Shown here piece by piece: positions 39,505 through 51,324 of a stretch of 64,000 bases of DNA; the stretch's first letter is position 1, and each line of letters starts with the position of its first letter. Origin of the DNA: Candidatus Paraburkholderia kirkii (GTDB lineage Bacteria; Pseudomonadota; Gammaproteobacteria; Burkholderiales; Burkholderiaceae). Under the pieces are notes generated by a model, which saw only the letters and a program-made list of their open reading frames with translations, was not told where the DNA came from and did not search any database. A program made the translations under genes and the position numbers. Where the stretch lies: assembly GCA_001189345.1 (NCBI GenBank), contig LFKV01000006.1, positions 1 to 64,000 of the forward strand, in the 5' to 3' direction.

Positions 39505-39945
39505 TTATGGACGGCTGCCCGTCGGGAACGGCCATGCCGCAGCCGGATTCAACGCCGTCTTGACCGCAGCGGCCGGTGCCGGAGCAGGCGCCGATACGGT
39601 CGTTGCCGTCGTTGCAGGAGCGGCAGCCGTGGTCTTCTTCGCAGCAGCGGCCTTCTTGGCCGGAGTCTTCTTCGTCGCGGGGGCCTTTTTCGCAGCGGCC
39701 TTTTTCGCGGGCACCTTCTTGGCCGCGGCCTTCTTCGCCGCTACCTTCTTGGCTGCGGTCTTCTTGGCTGCGGTCTTCTTGGCTGCGGTCTTCTTCGCGG
39801 GCGCCTTCTTGGCGGCGATCTTCTTCGCCGCTACTTTCTTGGTTGCCACTTTCTTCGCCGCGACCTTCTTCACAGCGACCTTCTTCGCCGGAGCGGCCTT
39901 CTTGGCGGTGACTTTCTTCGCTGCAGCCTTCTTGGCAACTGCCAT
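39505..39945 (-). CDS. Histone H1-like nucleoid protein (Lys/Ala repeats)
   Basis: 146 residues, almost entirely tandem AKK/AAKK/PAKK units up to about residue 110 (for example [15 protein letters not shown]), then a Thr/Ala/Pro tail ending FPTGSRP. Composition matches eukaryotic H1 C-terminal tails and the Hc1/AlgP-like proteins of beta- and gamma-proteobacteria, which bind DNA non-specifically and compact the nucleoid. The underlying DNA is a degenerate repeat array prone to length change. The plus-strand frame over it is a shadow. Frame intact. Confidence 0.88.
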   Translation of the reverse strand: MAVAKKAAAKKVTAKKAAPAKKVAVKKVAAKKVATKKVAAKKIAAKKAPAKKTAAKKTAAKKTAAKKVAAKKAAAKKVPAKKAAAKKAPATKKTPAKKAAAAKKTTAAAPATTATTVSAPAPAPAAAVKTALNPAAAWPFPTGSRP

Positions 39946-40420
39946 GGTTCTCTCCTTCAGGTTTTCAGATGAGAGTCAGTTCAAACAACACCCTTCGTCA
40001 AAACCCGCTTCCCACGTGTCGCCTTCTAGACAGCGCACGCTACGAAGCGGATTATTCATCGGCGTACGCTGATTCCACCTGCTTACGTTAATGAATACGG
40101 CAAGGCGCGCCGTGCCCCGAGGCACCGCGCGCCAAATTGAGTCAGCACCGCATCTTCGCGACGCCGGCCATCGCTTGATCGAGCCGGCGAGCTTGTCGCC
40201 GGCATTTTCCGGGGGGGGGGGGGGGGGGAAGTTTGCCAATCCCTTTTCAGGGATCGCAAAACGCCTGTCTTCTATTCGGGCCACTCGGCCCGCCAAGTCA
40301 GTAGGCGCACTTTGCATCAGGCGACCGTTCTCCTAAACTTTGTCGGTCGGGCGCGCGTGAGCGACACGCTGCTGCCCGATCGTCCCATCGATTTCGTCTG
40401 CAACACGTCCTGGATTTTTA
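39946..40420. other. Gene-poor gap between H1-like gene and nrdB, with poly-G tract
   Basis: 475 bases. It should contain the promoter of the H1-like gene (minus strand) and the 3' untranslated part of nrdB. A minus-strand frame of 113 codons (39976-40317, MQSAPTDLAGRV) crosses the poly-G tract as six prolines; it has AGGAGA 11 bases before its ATG but no recognisable domain, so I do not call it a gene. Confidence 0.5.
40211..40228. repeat. Homopolymer of 18 G
   Basis: Eighteen consecutive G in the gap between the H1-like gene and nrdB. It is long enough to slip at every replication and could form a G-quadruplex. It is about 265 bases upstream of the H1-like start. Confidence 0.9.
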
Positions 40421-41674
40421 TTATTCCCAGGTCAGCGCGCCGCCGGTTTGATACTCAATCACGCGTGTCTCGAAGAAGTTGCGTTCCTTCTTCAAGTCGA
40501 TCATTTCGCTCATCCACGGGAACGGGTTTTCCTCGTTCGGGAAGAGCGGGTCCAGTCCGATCTGCTGGCAACGCCGGTTGCAGATGAACCGCAAGTAGCT
40601 CTTGAACATCGACGCATTCAGGCCGAGAACCCCGCGCGGCATGGTGTCTTCAGCGTAGCGATATTCAAGATCGACAGCCTGCTTGAAGAGCTCGCGGATC
40701 TCGGCCTTGAATTCGGCGGTCCACAGTTGCGGCTCTTCCAGCTTGATCTGGTTGATGAGGTCTATGCCGAAGTTGCAGTGCATCGACTCGTCGCGGAGGA
40801 TGTACTGGTACTGCTCTGCCGCGCCCGTCATCTTGTTCTGGCGACCCAGCGCCAGAATCTGCGTGAAGCCCACATAGAAGAACAGGCCTTCCATGATGCA
40901 GGCGAACACGATCAACGACTTCAGCAATTTCTGGTCCGCTTCCAGCGTGCCGGTGGTGAAGGCCGGGTCGGTCAGCGTCTGGATGAACGGAATAAGGAAC
41001 TCGTCCTTGTCGCGGATCGACTTCACTTCGTGGTACGCGTTGAAGATCTCGCTCTCGTCGAGGCCCAACGATTCGACGATGTACTGGTACGCGTGCGTGT
41101 GGATCGCCTCTTCGAAAGCCTGGCGCAGCAGGAACTGGCGGCACTCCGGAGCGGTGATGTGACGGTACGTGCCGAGCACGATGTTGTTCGCAGCGAGCGA
41201 GTCGGCGGTGACGAAGAAGCCGAGGTTGCGCTTGACGATGCGGCGCTCGTCGTCGGACAAACCGTTCGGGTCTTTCCACAGGGCGATGTCGCGCGACATG
41301 TTCACTTCCTGCGGCATCCAGTGGTTCGCGCAGCCGGCGAGGTACTTCTCCCACGCCCACTTGTACTTGAACGGGACGAGCTGATTGACGTCGGTCTTGC
41401 CGTTGATGATGCGCTTGTCGGCGACGTTGACGCGCGCTTCGCTCTGCGCGGCGATGGCGCCGGCGGATAGAGTGGCGGCTGCCGGCGGAACGAAGCGATC
41501 CGAGAAGATGTTGCTCGTGTTCGCCTGAGCAGGCTGATGGGCAGCTTGATGAGCGTGCGCAAACTGCGTTGCGCCCTGTGTACCGAAAGTCGTGCCTTGA
41601 GCGTGACGCAACGCGTTCTGTTGCGAAGCGCTCGAGGGAGCTACGGCAGTGGTCTCGTCATCCCAGTTGAGCAT
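40421..41674 (-). CDS. nrdB: Ribonucleoside-diphosphate reductase class Ia beta subunit
   Basis: Houses the di-iron tyrosyl radical cofactor that makes deoxyribonucleotides with NrdA. 417 residues with a non-conserved N-terminus of about 85. Iron ligands and radical site are in [40 protein letters not shown] and [11 protein letters not shown]. The C-terminal tail that docks to NrdA ends TGGALTWE. Intact. It lies 2.6 kb from nrdA with an MFS gene of opposite strand between, so it needs its own promoter; a TATAAT is present in the upstream AT-rich stretch. Confidence 0.95.
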   Translation of the reverse strand: MLNWDDETTAVAPSSASQQNALRHAQGTTFGTQGATQFAHAHQAAHQPAQANTSNIFSDRFVPPAAATLSAGAIAAQSEARVNVADKRIINGKTDVNQLVPFKYKWAWEKYLAGCANHWMPQEVNMSRDIALWKDPNGLSDDERRIVKRNLGFFVTADSLAANNIVLGTYRHITAPECRQFLLRQAFEEAIHTHAYQYIVESLGLDESEIFNAYHEVKSIRDKDEFLIPFIQTLTDPAFTTGTLEADQKLLKSLIVFACIMEGLFFYVGFTQILALGRQNKMTGAAEQYQYILRDESMHCNFGIDLINQIKLEEPQLWTAEFKAEIRELFKQAVDLEYRYAEDTMPRGVLGLNASMFKSYLRFICNRRCQQIGLDPLFPNEENPFPWMSEMIDLKKERNFFETRVIEYQTGGALTWE

Positions 41675-41716
41675 AAATTCTCACCATCAATTATAGATAG
41701 ATCGGTTTTTACCATC

Positions 41717-41751
41717 TTTTCATGAGCGTTAAAAGAGTTTGCTCATGAAAA
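41717..41751. repeat. 11-bp perfect inverted repeat upstream of nrdB
   Basis: TTTTCATGAGC and GCTCATGAAAA flank a 13-base spacer, 43-77 bases upstream of the nrdB start. It could be an operator or a leader hairpin for nrdB. It does not match the NrdR box found at nrdA. Confidence 0.6.
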
Positions 41752-42030
41752 TTCTCGTTTTCGTGCGATTTAGATTCGACGTTGCTACCTGCATACAACA
41801 CTCGGCTCGCAGCCGTGTGTTTGAAGCTTGATGCGATATCCATGGAAACGTGTGTGAAGCGGTCCTCATCGAGTGACTTCGAAGCCACCACAACGTGCTT
41901 CGACCGCGCTTCGAGCGGACTTCATCGCCGCCTCGAAAGCCTTGCCGCACAAGGCGTTGCGGCCGGCACACCGCGCGCGTTGCGAAGCGCGGCCTGCTTC
42001 GCGGCGAACATCGGCCCGATGCCGCGCGCT

Positions 42031-42074
42031 CGATCATCGACGCATCGAAGCGCGACTCGATGCGTCGATGATCG
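42031..42074. repeat. 18-bp perfect inverted repeat
   Basis: CGATCATCGACGCATCGA and TCGATGCGTCGATGATCG are exact reverse complements around an 8-base spacer. There is no T-run on either side, so it is not a simple terminator. It is internally repetitive (ATCGACGCATCGA). Confidence 0.75.
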
Positions 42075-42395
42075 ATGTCTATCGACGGCACTCGATGCGA
42101 TGCGAAACATGCGTCGAGAAACGATCGACCTGCGCGATGTCCTGCCACGTTCGCTCGTCCTCTTCGACGACCTTCGATGCGTGTCATCCCGCGTGCCCTG
42201 CATCGTTCGAAACGCGCTCGCGCGGATGAGTCGACTGTGCTTTCCCGCCTGCTGCGCGCTTCGAAATCGTTCACGAAGTTTAGCATTCGACGCCTCGCAT
42301 TTCCACAATATCTTGTGCTTGCAATTCTCGTGAATACAACCTATTGCGTATTTACGCGACCATCCGCCTCACCATGAAACGCGCTGCGCGAGCCT

Positions 42396-42608
42396 TCAGC
42401 GGCCTCTCAGAGGGTCGAGCAGCGAGCGCAGGTGTTATGGTCGATCTCATGCATCAAGGCGAGCAGCGCGCCGAGCTTGCCCTCAGGAAAACCCTCACGC
42501 GCGAACCACGCGAGATAGTGTCCGGGCAGATCGGCAATGAGCCGGTCCCTTGTACTTGCCATAGGGCATCGTCTGCGTGACGAGACGTTGCAGGTCTTGC
42601 GGATCCAT
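42396..42608 (-). pseudogene. DUF3820-family small protein, two frameshifts
   Basis: A 70-residue family sometimes labelled a putative quorum-sensing-regulated virulence factor. Start at ATG 42608 (MDPQDLQRLVTQTMPYGKYK). An extra base near 42545 shifts the frame before RLIADLPGHYLAWFAREG, then FPEGKLGALLALMHEIDHN. One base is lost near 42433 before the expected LRSLLDPLRGR end at 42396. Two lesions in 70 codons. Confidence 0.8.
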
Positions 42609-42730
42609 CTCTTCCTCACTCGTCGTTCAATGTTCATCGCACCACGCTGCGGGACTCAAACACTCGGCGATTGCTCCATATCGGTGCCATAATCGCCGCT
42701 CTTGCCGCCAAGAGTCGATCGCGAATCACC

Positions 42731-44128
42731 ATGCCGCTTGCCGTCAAAGCTTTCATCGCCCCTCTCATCGTCGCGTGCGCGATGTTCATGGAAAGCGTCG
42801 ACGCCAACGTCATCGTCACGGCGATTCCCGAAATGGCGCGCGCCTTCGGACGCGATCCAGTCACGCTCAAAGTCGCGGTCACGAGCTACGTGCTCGGCCT
42901 CGGCGTCTTCATTCCGATCTGCGGCTGGGTTGCCGACCGCTTCGGCGCACGCGTGGTGTTCCGCACGGCCATCGGCATCTTCGTCGTCGGCTCGCTGCTC
43001 TGCGCGGCGTCCACCTCGCTCGGCCCCTTCACCGTCGCGCGCTTCATCCAGGGCGTCGGCGGCGCGATGATGGTGCCGGTCGGGCGCATCATCATCTTCC
43101 GCTCGGTGCGCCGCTCGGAGTTCATCCGCGCGATGAACTACCTCTCCGTGCCCGCCATGCTCGGACCCGCCGTCGGGCCGCTGCTCGGCGGCTTCATCAC
43201 GACCTACCTGCACTGGCGCCTGATCTTCTTCATCAACATTCCGATCGGCATCGCCGGCATCTGGCTGACCAACCGCTACATCGCCAACTCGCACGAGGAG
43301 CATCCCGGCCGGCTCGACTGGTTCGGCTTCTTCCTCTCCGCGAGCGCGGGCGTGCTGCTGTTGCTCGGGCTCTCGCTCGTCGGCGGCGAGCTGGTCCCGC
43401 AAGGCACGGCCTATGCGATGTGCGCCGCCGGCGCGCTGATGGTCGCGCTCTACTGCGTCCACGCCCGCCGCGCCGAGAAGCCGCTGCTCGACCTGCGCTT
43501 CTTTCGCGTACCGACCTTCCAGGCCAGTGTCCTCGGCGGCTCGATGTTCCGCATCGGCCTGGGGGCCGTGCCCTTCCTCCTGCCGCTCGCACTGCAGGAA
43601 GGCCTCGGCATGACCGCCTTCAAGTCCGGCGCGATCACCTGCGCCTCCGCGTTCGGCGGCATGTTCATGCGCTCGCTCGCCTCGCGCGTGCTGCGCCGCT
43701 TCGGCTTCAGGCAGACGCTCTTCTACAACGCGGCGCTGTCGGGCATCGCCATTGCGGCGTGCGGCACGTTCTTTCCCGGCACGCCCACCTGGGTGATATG
43801 GACCGTCGTGCTGCTCGGCGGCTTCTTCCCCGCGTTGCAGTTCACGAGCCTCAACTCGCTTGCGTACGCGGAAATCGAAACGCGCGACGTCGGCCGCGCG
43901 ACCAGCCTCGCGAGCTTCGTGCAGCAGGTGTCGCTCGGTCTGGGCGTGACGGTCGCGGGCATCACGCTCGAGCTCTCGCAGTATCTGAACGGCCATGCGA
44001 GCGTGCAATGGTCCGACTTCTGGCCCGCGTTCGTCGTGGTCGGGCTGTTCTCCTTCATCTCGATGCCGATCACCGCGCGCCTCGTGCACGACGCCGGAAT
44101 GGAGATCTCGCGCGGCACGCGAGGCTGA
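42731..44128 (+). CDS. MFS exporter, DHA2 (EmrB/QacA) drug-resistance family
   Basis: 465 residues from ATG 42731 (MPLAVKAFIAPLIVACAMF) with 13-14 predicted membrane segments. Family motifs: ESVDANVIVTAIPEMARAF (motif D1-like), GWVADRFGARVVFRTAIG (motif A), and LGPAVGPLLGGFITTYLHWR (motif C). The frame is intact. It sits between nrdB and nrdA on the opposite strand. Export substrate unknown. Confidence 0.9.
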   Translation: MPLAVKAFIAPLIVACAMFMESVDANVIVTAIPEMARAFGRDPVTLKVAVTSYVLGLGVFIPICGWVADRFGARVVFRTAIGIFVVGSLLCAASTSLGPFTVARFIQGVGGAMMVPVGRIIIFRSVRRSEFIRAMNYLSVPAMLGPAVGPLLGGFITTYLHWRLIFFINIPIGIAGIWLTNRYIANSHEEHPGRLDWFGFFLSASAGVLLLLGLSLVGGELVPQGTAYAMCAAGALMVALYCVHARRAEKPLLDLRFFRVPTFQASVLGGSMFRIGLGAVPFLLPLALQEGLGMTAFKSGAITCASAFGGMFMRSLASRVLRRFGFRQTLFYNAALSGIAIAACGTFFPGTPTWVIWTVVLLGGFFPALQFTSLNSLAYAEIETRDVGRATSLASFVQQVSLGLGVTVAGITLELSQYLNGHASVQWSDFWPAFVVVGLFSFISMPITARLVHDAGMEISRGTRG

Positions 44129-44179
44129 AACCCGTCCCTCGCCTGACGCGTTCGACGTTCCATCCGACCGAACGCGCCG

Positions 44180-44230
44180 CAAAACAAACGGGCCGGCACC
44201 GGAGCGATACGCTGTTCCGATGCCGGCCCG
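44180..44230 (-). terminator. nrdA terminator
   Basis: GGGCCGGCA..CGGA pairs with TCCG..TGCCGGCCC. On the minus strand it is followed by GTTTTGTTTT, placing termination 20-70 bases beyond the nrdA stop, between the convergent MFS gene and nrdA. Confidence 0.8.
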
Positions 44231-44251
44231 CAGGACCGGCTCAACCGATCT

Positions 44252-47263
<3,012 letters not shown>

Positions 47264-47655
47264 GTGCAAAACTCCTGGTGTTCGAATGGTGCGGATGGTC
47301 CGCGGATTTACCACTTATGCCGCACGCGTCACGAGATCGTCATGAAACTCGCGCGGTGTTTTGGCGGTAAAGCCGGGCTGTGAATGCAGCAGGCTCGGAA
47401 TTCGAATCGCGGCGATGTCGGCCCGCATCGTTCTTGGCGTCGCATGCGGTGCCCGCGTTGGCGCACGGTGTCGATCGACGCAACTCCCCTTCACTTGCAT
47501 GCTTCTTCACGGTGCTGCTCGCTGGCGCTCGATGCGCTCGAGGCCCCTTTCCTTGACGGAAGAAACCGCCTCGCGCACCGCCCCAGGCCAGCCAAACTTC
47601 TCCTACGCCGGAAAGCCGACGGCGCCGGCTCATCGGAGCAGGCGCCGCCTCAACA

Positions 47656-47702
47656 ACACAAGATCTAGTGCAAAGCACGTCTGTCTGCACCAAGTATAGT
47701 GG
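47656..47702 (-). promoter_or_regulatory. Tandem NrdR boxes at the nrdA promoter
   Basis: Two 16-base boxes, ACACAAGATCTAGTGC (47656) and GCACCAAGTATAGTGG (47687), start 31 bases apart, the usual spacing of NrdR operators. Each resembles the consensus ACACWATATWTWGTGT. The second covers the -10 hexamer of the promoter at 47693-47720, so ATP/dATP-loaded NrdR would block transcription. Confidence 0.8.
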
Positions 47703-47720
47703 ACATCCGTACAGTCTCAA
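47693..47720 (-). promoter_or_regulatory. nrdA sigma-70 promoter
   Basis: Minus strand TTGAGA, 16-base spacer, TATACT. The -10 lies inside the second NrdR box. It is the best promoter match in the gap upstream of nrdA. Confidence 0.75.
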
Positions 47721-47836
47721 AAAGTTTTATTTGCTTGACGATTGCCGTTGCGGGGTTGACTTTTGCTACTGCGAAGCGCGGCAAGGCCTTGCGCGCGACG
47801 CTGCTGCGCCGCAGCGAGAAAGACCTTACGCGGCGT

Positions 47837-48451
47837 TCAGATGTTGGGCTGAAACGGGAAGAAGGAAGGCGGTAACGCGCTGTCGTGACGCAGGCGCGAC
47901 CAGTCGAAGCGAGGGCCGGGATCGGTCTTGCGGCCCGGCGCGATGTCGGAGTGACCGGCCACTGCGTCGATCGGATAGCGCTTCACGACGATGCGCACGA
48001 GCGCGGCGAGCACGGCGTATTGCGCGTCTTCGAACGGCACGCGATCGCTGCCTTCGAGCTCGATGCCGATCGAGAAGTCGTTGCAGCGCTCGCGTCCGAA
48101 GAACGACGAAACGCCCGCGTGCCACGCGCGTTCGTCGCATGAGACGAACTGCTCGACCGTGCCGTCGCGGCGAATCACGAAGTGCGCCGACACGCGCATG
48201 CCGCGCAGATGATCGAAGTACGGGTGCGCGTCGTGATCGAGCCGGTTGAGGAAGAAGTCGGCGATGGCGTTCGTCGTGAAGTCGTCGGGCGGCAGACTAA
48301 TGTTGTGCACGACGACGAGCGTTGGCACCGCGTCGTCCGGCCGCGCCTCGAAATTCGGCGACGGCAGGCGCTTCGCGCTCGTGAGCCAGCCTTGCGCGTC
48401 GATGCGCGGATCGTGCGGCCTGACGCCTGGCGGGACGTGCGGCGTGTTCAT
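47837..48451 (-). CDS. ampD: 1,6-anhydro-N-acetylmuramyl-L-alanine amidase
   Basis: Cytoplasmic zinc amidase in peptidoglycan recycling, upstream of Mpl. 204 residues from ATG 48451 (MNTPHVPPGVRPHDPRID). Motifs VVVHNISLPPDDF (zinc His), VSAHFVIRRDGTVEQFV, ERAWHAGVSSF, IGIELEGSD and VAGHSDIAPGRKTDPGP (His and Asp ligands, catalytic region) are complete. The start overlaps the upstream gene's stop (ATGA). Intact. Confidence 0.94.
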   Translation of the reverse strand: MNTPHVPPGVRPHDPRIDAQGWLTSAKRLPSPNFEARPDDAVPTLVVVHNISLPPDDFTTNAIADFFLNRLDHDAHPYFDHLRGMRVSAHFVIRRDGTVEQFVSCDERAWHAGVSSFFGRERCNDFSIGIELEGSDRVPFEDAQYAVLAALVRIVVKRYPIDAVAGHSDIAPGRKTDPGPRFDWSRLRHDSALPPSFFPFQPNI

Positions 48452-48741
48452 CGCGCGTCGCGGCCGGTCGGACGGCTCGCGTGAGCACGCGCGTGATCGG
48501 CGCAGCAGAAGCGTTCGCCCGCCACGACGATCGACTCGCTGCGCGGCGTGTGCACGCCGCATTGCACGCAGCGGACGAGCGGATCGGCGAGTTGGGGCGC
48601 GCCGTCCGTGGCGGCGCCGTTGCCGCCGCCAGCAGTCGCGCTGCCCGCCGTCCAGGCGTCGGACGCATCGCCCTGCGCCCGCTCGTTCGCGCGGCGCAGC
48701 TTCTTCAGGAGCCACTGGCTCAGGAAGAAGAAATTTCGCAT
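48448..48741 (-). CDS. PP0621-family small zinc-finger-like protein
   Basis: 97 residues from ATG 48741 (MRNFFFLSQWLLKKLRRAN). An N-terminal amphipathic helix and a Gly/Ala linker lead to a C-terminal Cys cluster LVRCVQCGVHTPRSE and FCCADHARAH, likely binding zinc. The family commonly neighbours ampD. Function unknown. It is translationally coupled to ampD. Confidence 0.85.
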   Translation of the reverse strand: MRNFFFLSQWLLKKLRRANERAQGDASDAWTAGSATAGGGNGAATDGAPQLADPLVRCVQCGVHTPRSESIVVAGERFCCADHARAHASRPTGRDAR

Positions 48742-48771
48742 CGATTCAATGCCGGGTTGGAGTGCGCCCGC

Positions 48772-49713
48772 TCAGACGACCGCGCGATGCAGCAGCACTT
48801 CGAACACGAAGCGGCTGCCGACATAGGCGAGCAGCAGCGCGACGAACGAGGCCAGCACCCAGCGCAGCGCGGCGCGTCCGCGCCAGCCGGAAAGGCGGCG
48901 CGCGGTGAGCAACGCGCCGAACATCAGCCAGGACAGGAAGGCGAACACGGTCTTGTGGTCGAAGCGCAGCGCACGATCGACCAGTTGCTCGTTGAACGCG
49001 ATGCCCGACACGAGCGTGAGCGTGAGCAGCACGAAGCCCGCCGCGATCAGGCGGAACAGCAGCTTCTCCAGCGTCAGGAGCGGCGGCAAGGTGTCGAGCC
49101 AGCTCGCGAGCCAGCCGTTGCCGGTATGACGCGTCGCCAGCCCGCGCATGCGCTGCAGGCGGCGTTCGAGCATCAGCATCAGCACGGCGTGCAGCGCGGC
49201 AATGGCGAAGAGCCCGTATGCGATGTTAGCGATCAGGAAGTGCAGCTTGAACATCGGCGCGGCCGAATACGACAGCACGCGCACGCCGCCGAATACGAGC
49301 GGCAGAAGCGATGCGACGCACGCGAGCGGCAGCACGAGCAGACGCAGGCCGTCGAGCGGGAAGAAAAAGCTTTCGATCCAGTAGATGCCCGCGCCGAGCC
49401 AGAACATCGCGGAAAGCGCGAACGCGAAGCCGAAAATCATCCCGTTCTGGGGAAAGATCGTGGTGTGCAGCAGGACGCCGTGCACGAGCAATGCTATTAT
49501 TAATAATAGCGCTCGACCGACGCCGCTTCGACCGACGCCGCTCATTCCGGACGCCTTCGATTTCGGCGCCGGGGCCGTCGCCGAAGCTGCAAAGCCCGCC
49601 GAAGGCACGCCCGCCAGCGCCGGCTCCACGGCCGTGTGACGATGCGCGCGCCAGCCCGCCACGGCGAGTCCGCCGTACAGAAGCGCAGTGAGGGCATACA
49701 GTACAATATCCAT
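48772..49713 (-). CDS. CcsA/YpjD-like inner-membrane protein
   Basis: 313 residues with about eight membrane helices (starting MDIVLYALTALLYGGLAV). It resembles the CcsA cytochrome assembly family in the region FKLHFLIANIAYGLFAIAA and FDHKTVFAFLSWLMFGALL, but lacks the tryptophan-rich WWD loop of the true CcsA in this window. Such proteins next to ffh (YpjD/CorE) have been linked to metal handling. A 15-base tandem duplication at about 49516-49545 codes for repeated SGVGR. Divergent from ffh. Confidence 0.82.
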   Translation of the reverse strand: MDIVLYALTALLYGGLAVAGWRAHRHTAVEPALAGVPSAGFAASATAPAPKSKASGMSGVGRSGVGRALLLIIALLVHGVLLHTTIFPQNGMIFGFAFALSAMFWLGAGIYWIESFFFPLDGLRLLVLPLACVASLLPLVFGGVRVLSYSAAPMFKLHFLIANIAYGLFAIAALHAVLMLMLERRLQRMRGLATRHTGNGWLASWLDTLPPLLTLEKLLFRLIAAGFVLLTLTLVSGIAFNEQLVDRALRFDHKTVFAFLSWLMFGALLTARRLSGWRGRAALRWVLASFVALLLAYVGSRFVFEVLLHRAVV

Positions 49714-49822
49714 GTTCGAAGTTTACACTAGGCCCCTGAACCGCGACGTTTTCCCCTTGCGCCAACGCGGGGCGGAGTGTTGTTTTGCGCTGAAAAAGGG
49801 CCGCATTCCCTACCGTTTCCCC

Positions 49823-51193
49823 ATGCTCGATAACCTCACTCAACGGATGGCGCGCGTCGTCAAGACGCTGCGCGGCGAGGCCCGGCTCACCGAGGCCAAC
49901 ACGCAGGAGATGCTGCGCGAGGTGCGTCTCGCGCTGCTCGAAGCCGACGTGGCGCTGCCGGTCGTGCGCGAGTTCGTCGCAAAGGTGAAGGAAAAGGCAC
50001 TCGGCGAGGAAGTGCTCTCGAGCCTGTCGCCGGGCCAGGCGCTCGTCGGCGTCGTGCAGAAAGAACTGACGGCCGTGATCGGCGGCGATTACGAAGGCAA
50101 GGCCGCCGAGCTGAACCTCGCCGTCGCGCCGCCCGCGGTCATCCTGATGGCGGGTCTGCAGGGCGCGGGCAAGACCACCACCACCGGCAAGCTCGCCAAG
50201 CTGCTGCACGAGAAGAGCAAGAAGAAGGTGCTCACGGTTTCCGTCGACGTGTATCGCCCCGCTGCCATCCGCCAGTTGCAGACGGTGACCGAGCAGGTCG
50301 GCGCGAACTTCTTCCCGTCGGAGCCGGACCAGAAGCCCGCGGACATCGCGTGCGCGGCAATCAACTGGGCGAAGCGTCATTACCACGACGTCGTGATCGT
50401 CGATACGGCCGGCCGCCTCGGCATTGACGAAGCGATGATGAAGGAGATCAGCGAGCTGCACGCGCTGCTCAGGCCCGCTGAAACGCTCTTCGTCGTCGAC
50501 GCCATGCTGGGTCAGGATGCCGTCAACACCGCGAAGGCCTTCAACGACACGCTACCGCTCACCGGCGTCGTGCTCACCAAGCTCGACAGCGATTCGCGCG
50601 GCGGCGCGGCGCTCTCCGTGCGCCACGTCACCGGCAAGCCGATCAAGTTCGTCGGCGTGGCGGAAAAGCTGGATGGCCTCGAAGTATTCCATCCGGATCG
50701 CATGGCGAACCGGATTCTCGGCATGGGCGACATTCTCACGCTCGTCGAGGAAGCGCAGCGCGGCGTCGACCAGCAGGCCGCGCAGAAGCTCGCCGAGAAG
50801 GTCAAGAAAGGTGGCGACTTCGACCTGAACGACTTCAAGGCGCAGCTCGCGCAGATGAAGAACATGGGCGGCCTCTCGTCGCTCATGGACAAGCTGCCCG
50901 CGCAGTTCCAGCAGGCGGCGGCGCAAGGCGCGGACATGAACACTGCCGAGAAGCAGATGCGCCGCATGGAAGGCATCATCAACTCGATGACGCTGGCGGA
51001 GCGCGCCAAGCCCGAGCTCATCAAGGCCGCGCGCAAGCGCCGTATCGCCGCAGGCGCGGGCGTGCACGTTCAGGAAGTGAACCGCATGCTCAATCAGTAC
51101 GAGCAGATGCGCGGCATGATGAAGAAGCTGAAGGGCGGCAACCTGCAGAAGATGATGCGCGGCATGAAGGGCATGCTGCCCGGCATGCGTTGA
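49823..51193 (+). CDS. ffh: Signal recognition particle GTPase Ffh
   Basis: Binds signal sequences and 4.5S RNA, delivering nascent membrane proteins to FtsY. 456 residues from ATG 49823 (MLDNLTQRMARVVKTLRGEA). N domain, then the G domain with P-loop GLQGAGKTTTT (111-121), DTAGRLGIDE, TKLDSDSRGG. The methionine-rich M domain ends MRGMKGMLPGMR. Intact. An upstream in-frame ATG at 49688 would overlap the divergent gene and is not favoured. Confidence 0.96.
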   Translation: MLDNLTQRMARVVKTLRGEARLTEANTQEMLREVRLALLEADVALPVVREFVAKVKEKALGEEVLSSLSPGQALVGVVQKELTAVIGGDYEGKAAELNLAVAPPAVILMAGLQGAGKTTTTGKLAKLLHEKSKKKVLTVSVDVYRPAAIRQLQTVTEQVGANFFPSEPDQKPADIACAAINWAKRHYHDVVIVDTAGRLGIDEAMMKEISELHALLRPAETLFVVDAMLGQDAVNTAKAFNDTLPLTGVVLTKLDSDSRGGAALSVRHVTGKPIKFVGVAEKLDGLEVFHPDRMANRILGMGDILTLVEEAQRGVDQQAAQKLAEKVKKGGDFDLNDFKAQLAQMKNMGGLSSLMDKLPAQFQQAAAQGADMNTAEKQMRRMEGIINSMTLAERAKPELIKAARKRRIAAGAGVHVQEVNRMLNQYEQMRGMMKKLKGGNLQKMMRGMKGMLPGMR

Positions 51194-51207
51194 TCGCAGC
51201 CCTCCGG

Positions 51208-51254
51208 ACCCGCGTTTTTCCTGCGTCGCCCGACGCGGAGGAAACGCGGGTTTA
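51208..51254 (+). terminator. ffh terminator
   Basis: ACCCGCGTTTTTCCTGCGTC and GACGCGGAGGAAACGCGGGT form a long stem around GCCC, followed by TTATC. It separates ffh from hpt. Confidence 0.8.
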
Positions 51255-51324
51255 TCATATGGCGCATGCCGCCGTTTTTTTCCACACTACACACTAAGAA
51301 GTCAGCCTCTCCCCCGCTTTCCCT

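Larger units (their letters stand above)
41675..42395. other. Long region without a recognisable gene
   Basis: About 720 bases. No frame resembles a known family on either strand; open frames of 180 codons on both strands look like chance. It holds two perfect inverted repeats (41717-41751 and 42031-42074) and several TCGATGCG-type motifs. It may be a decayed gene beyond recognition. Confidence 0.55.
47264..47836. other. nrdA 5' leader and ampD 3' region
   Basis: 573 bases with no gene. It contains a long nrdA leader (about 400 bases between promoter and start) and the NrdR operator. The leader could carry further control; I saw no riboswitch family. Confidence 0.6.

Noticed and set aside
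39505..39945. CRISPR-like or tandem repeat array
   Set aside because: The repetition comes from Lys/Ala codons of the H1-like protein on the minus strand; there are no unique spacers. No CRISPR array was seen anywhere in the window.
39976..40317. A phase-variable gene crossing the 18-G tract
   Set aside because: The 113-codon frame has no recognisable domain, runs into the H1-like promoter region and lacks a well-placed ribosome site. Kept only as an observation about the tract.
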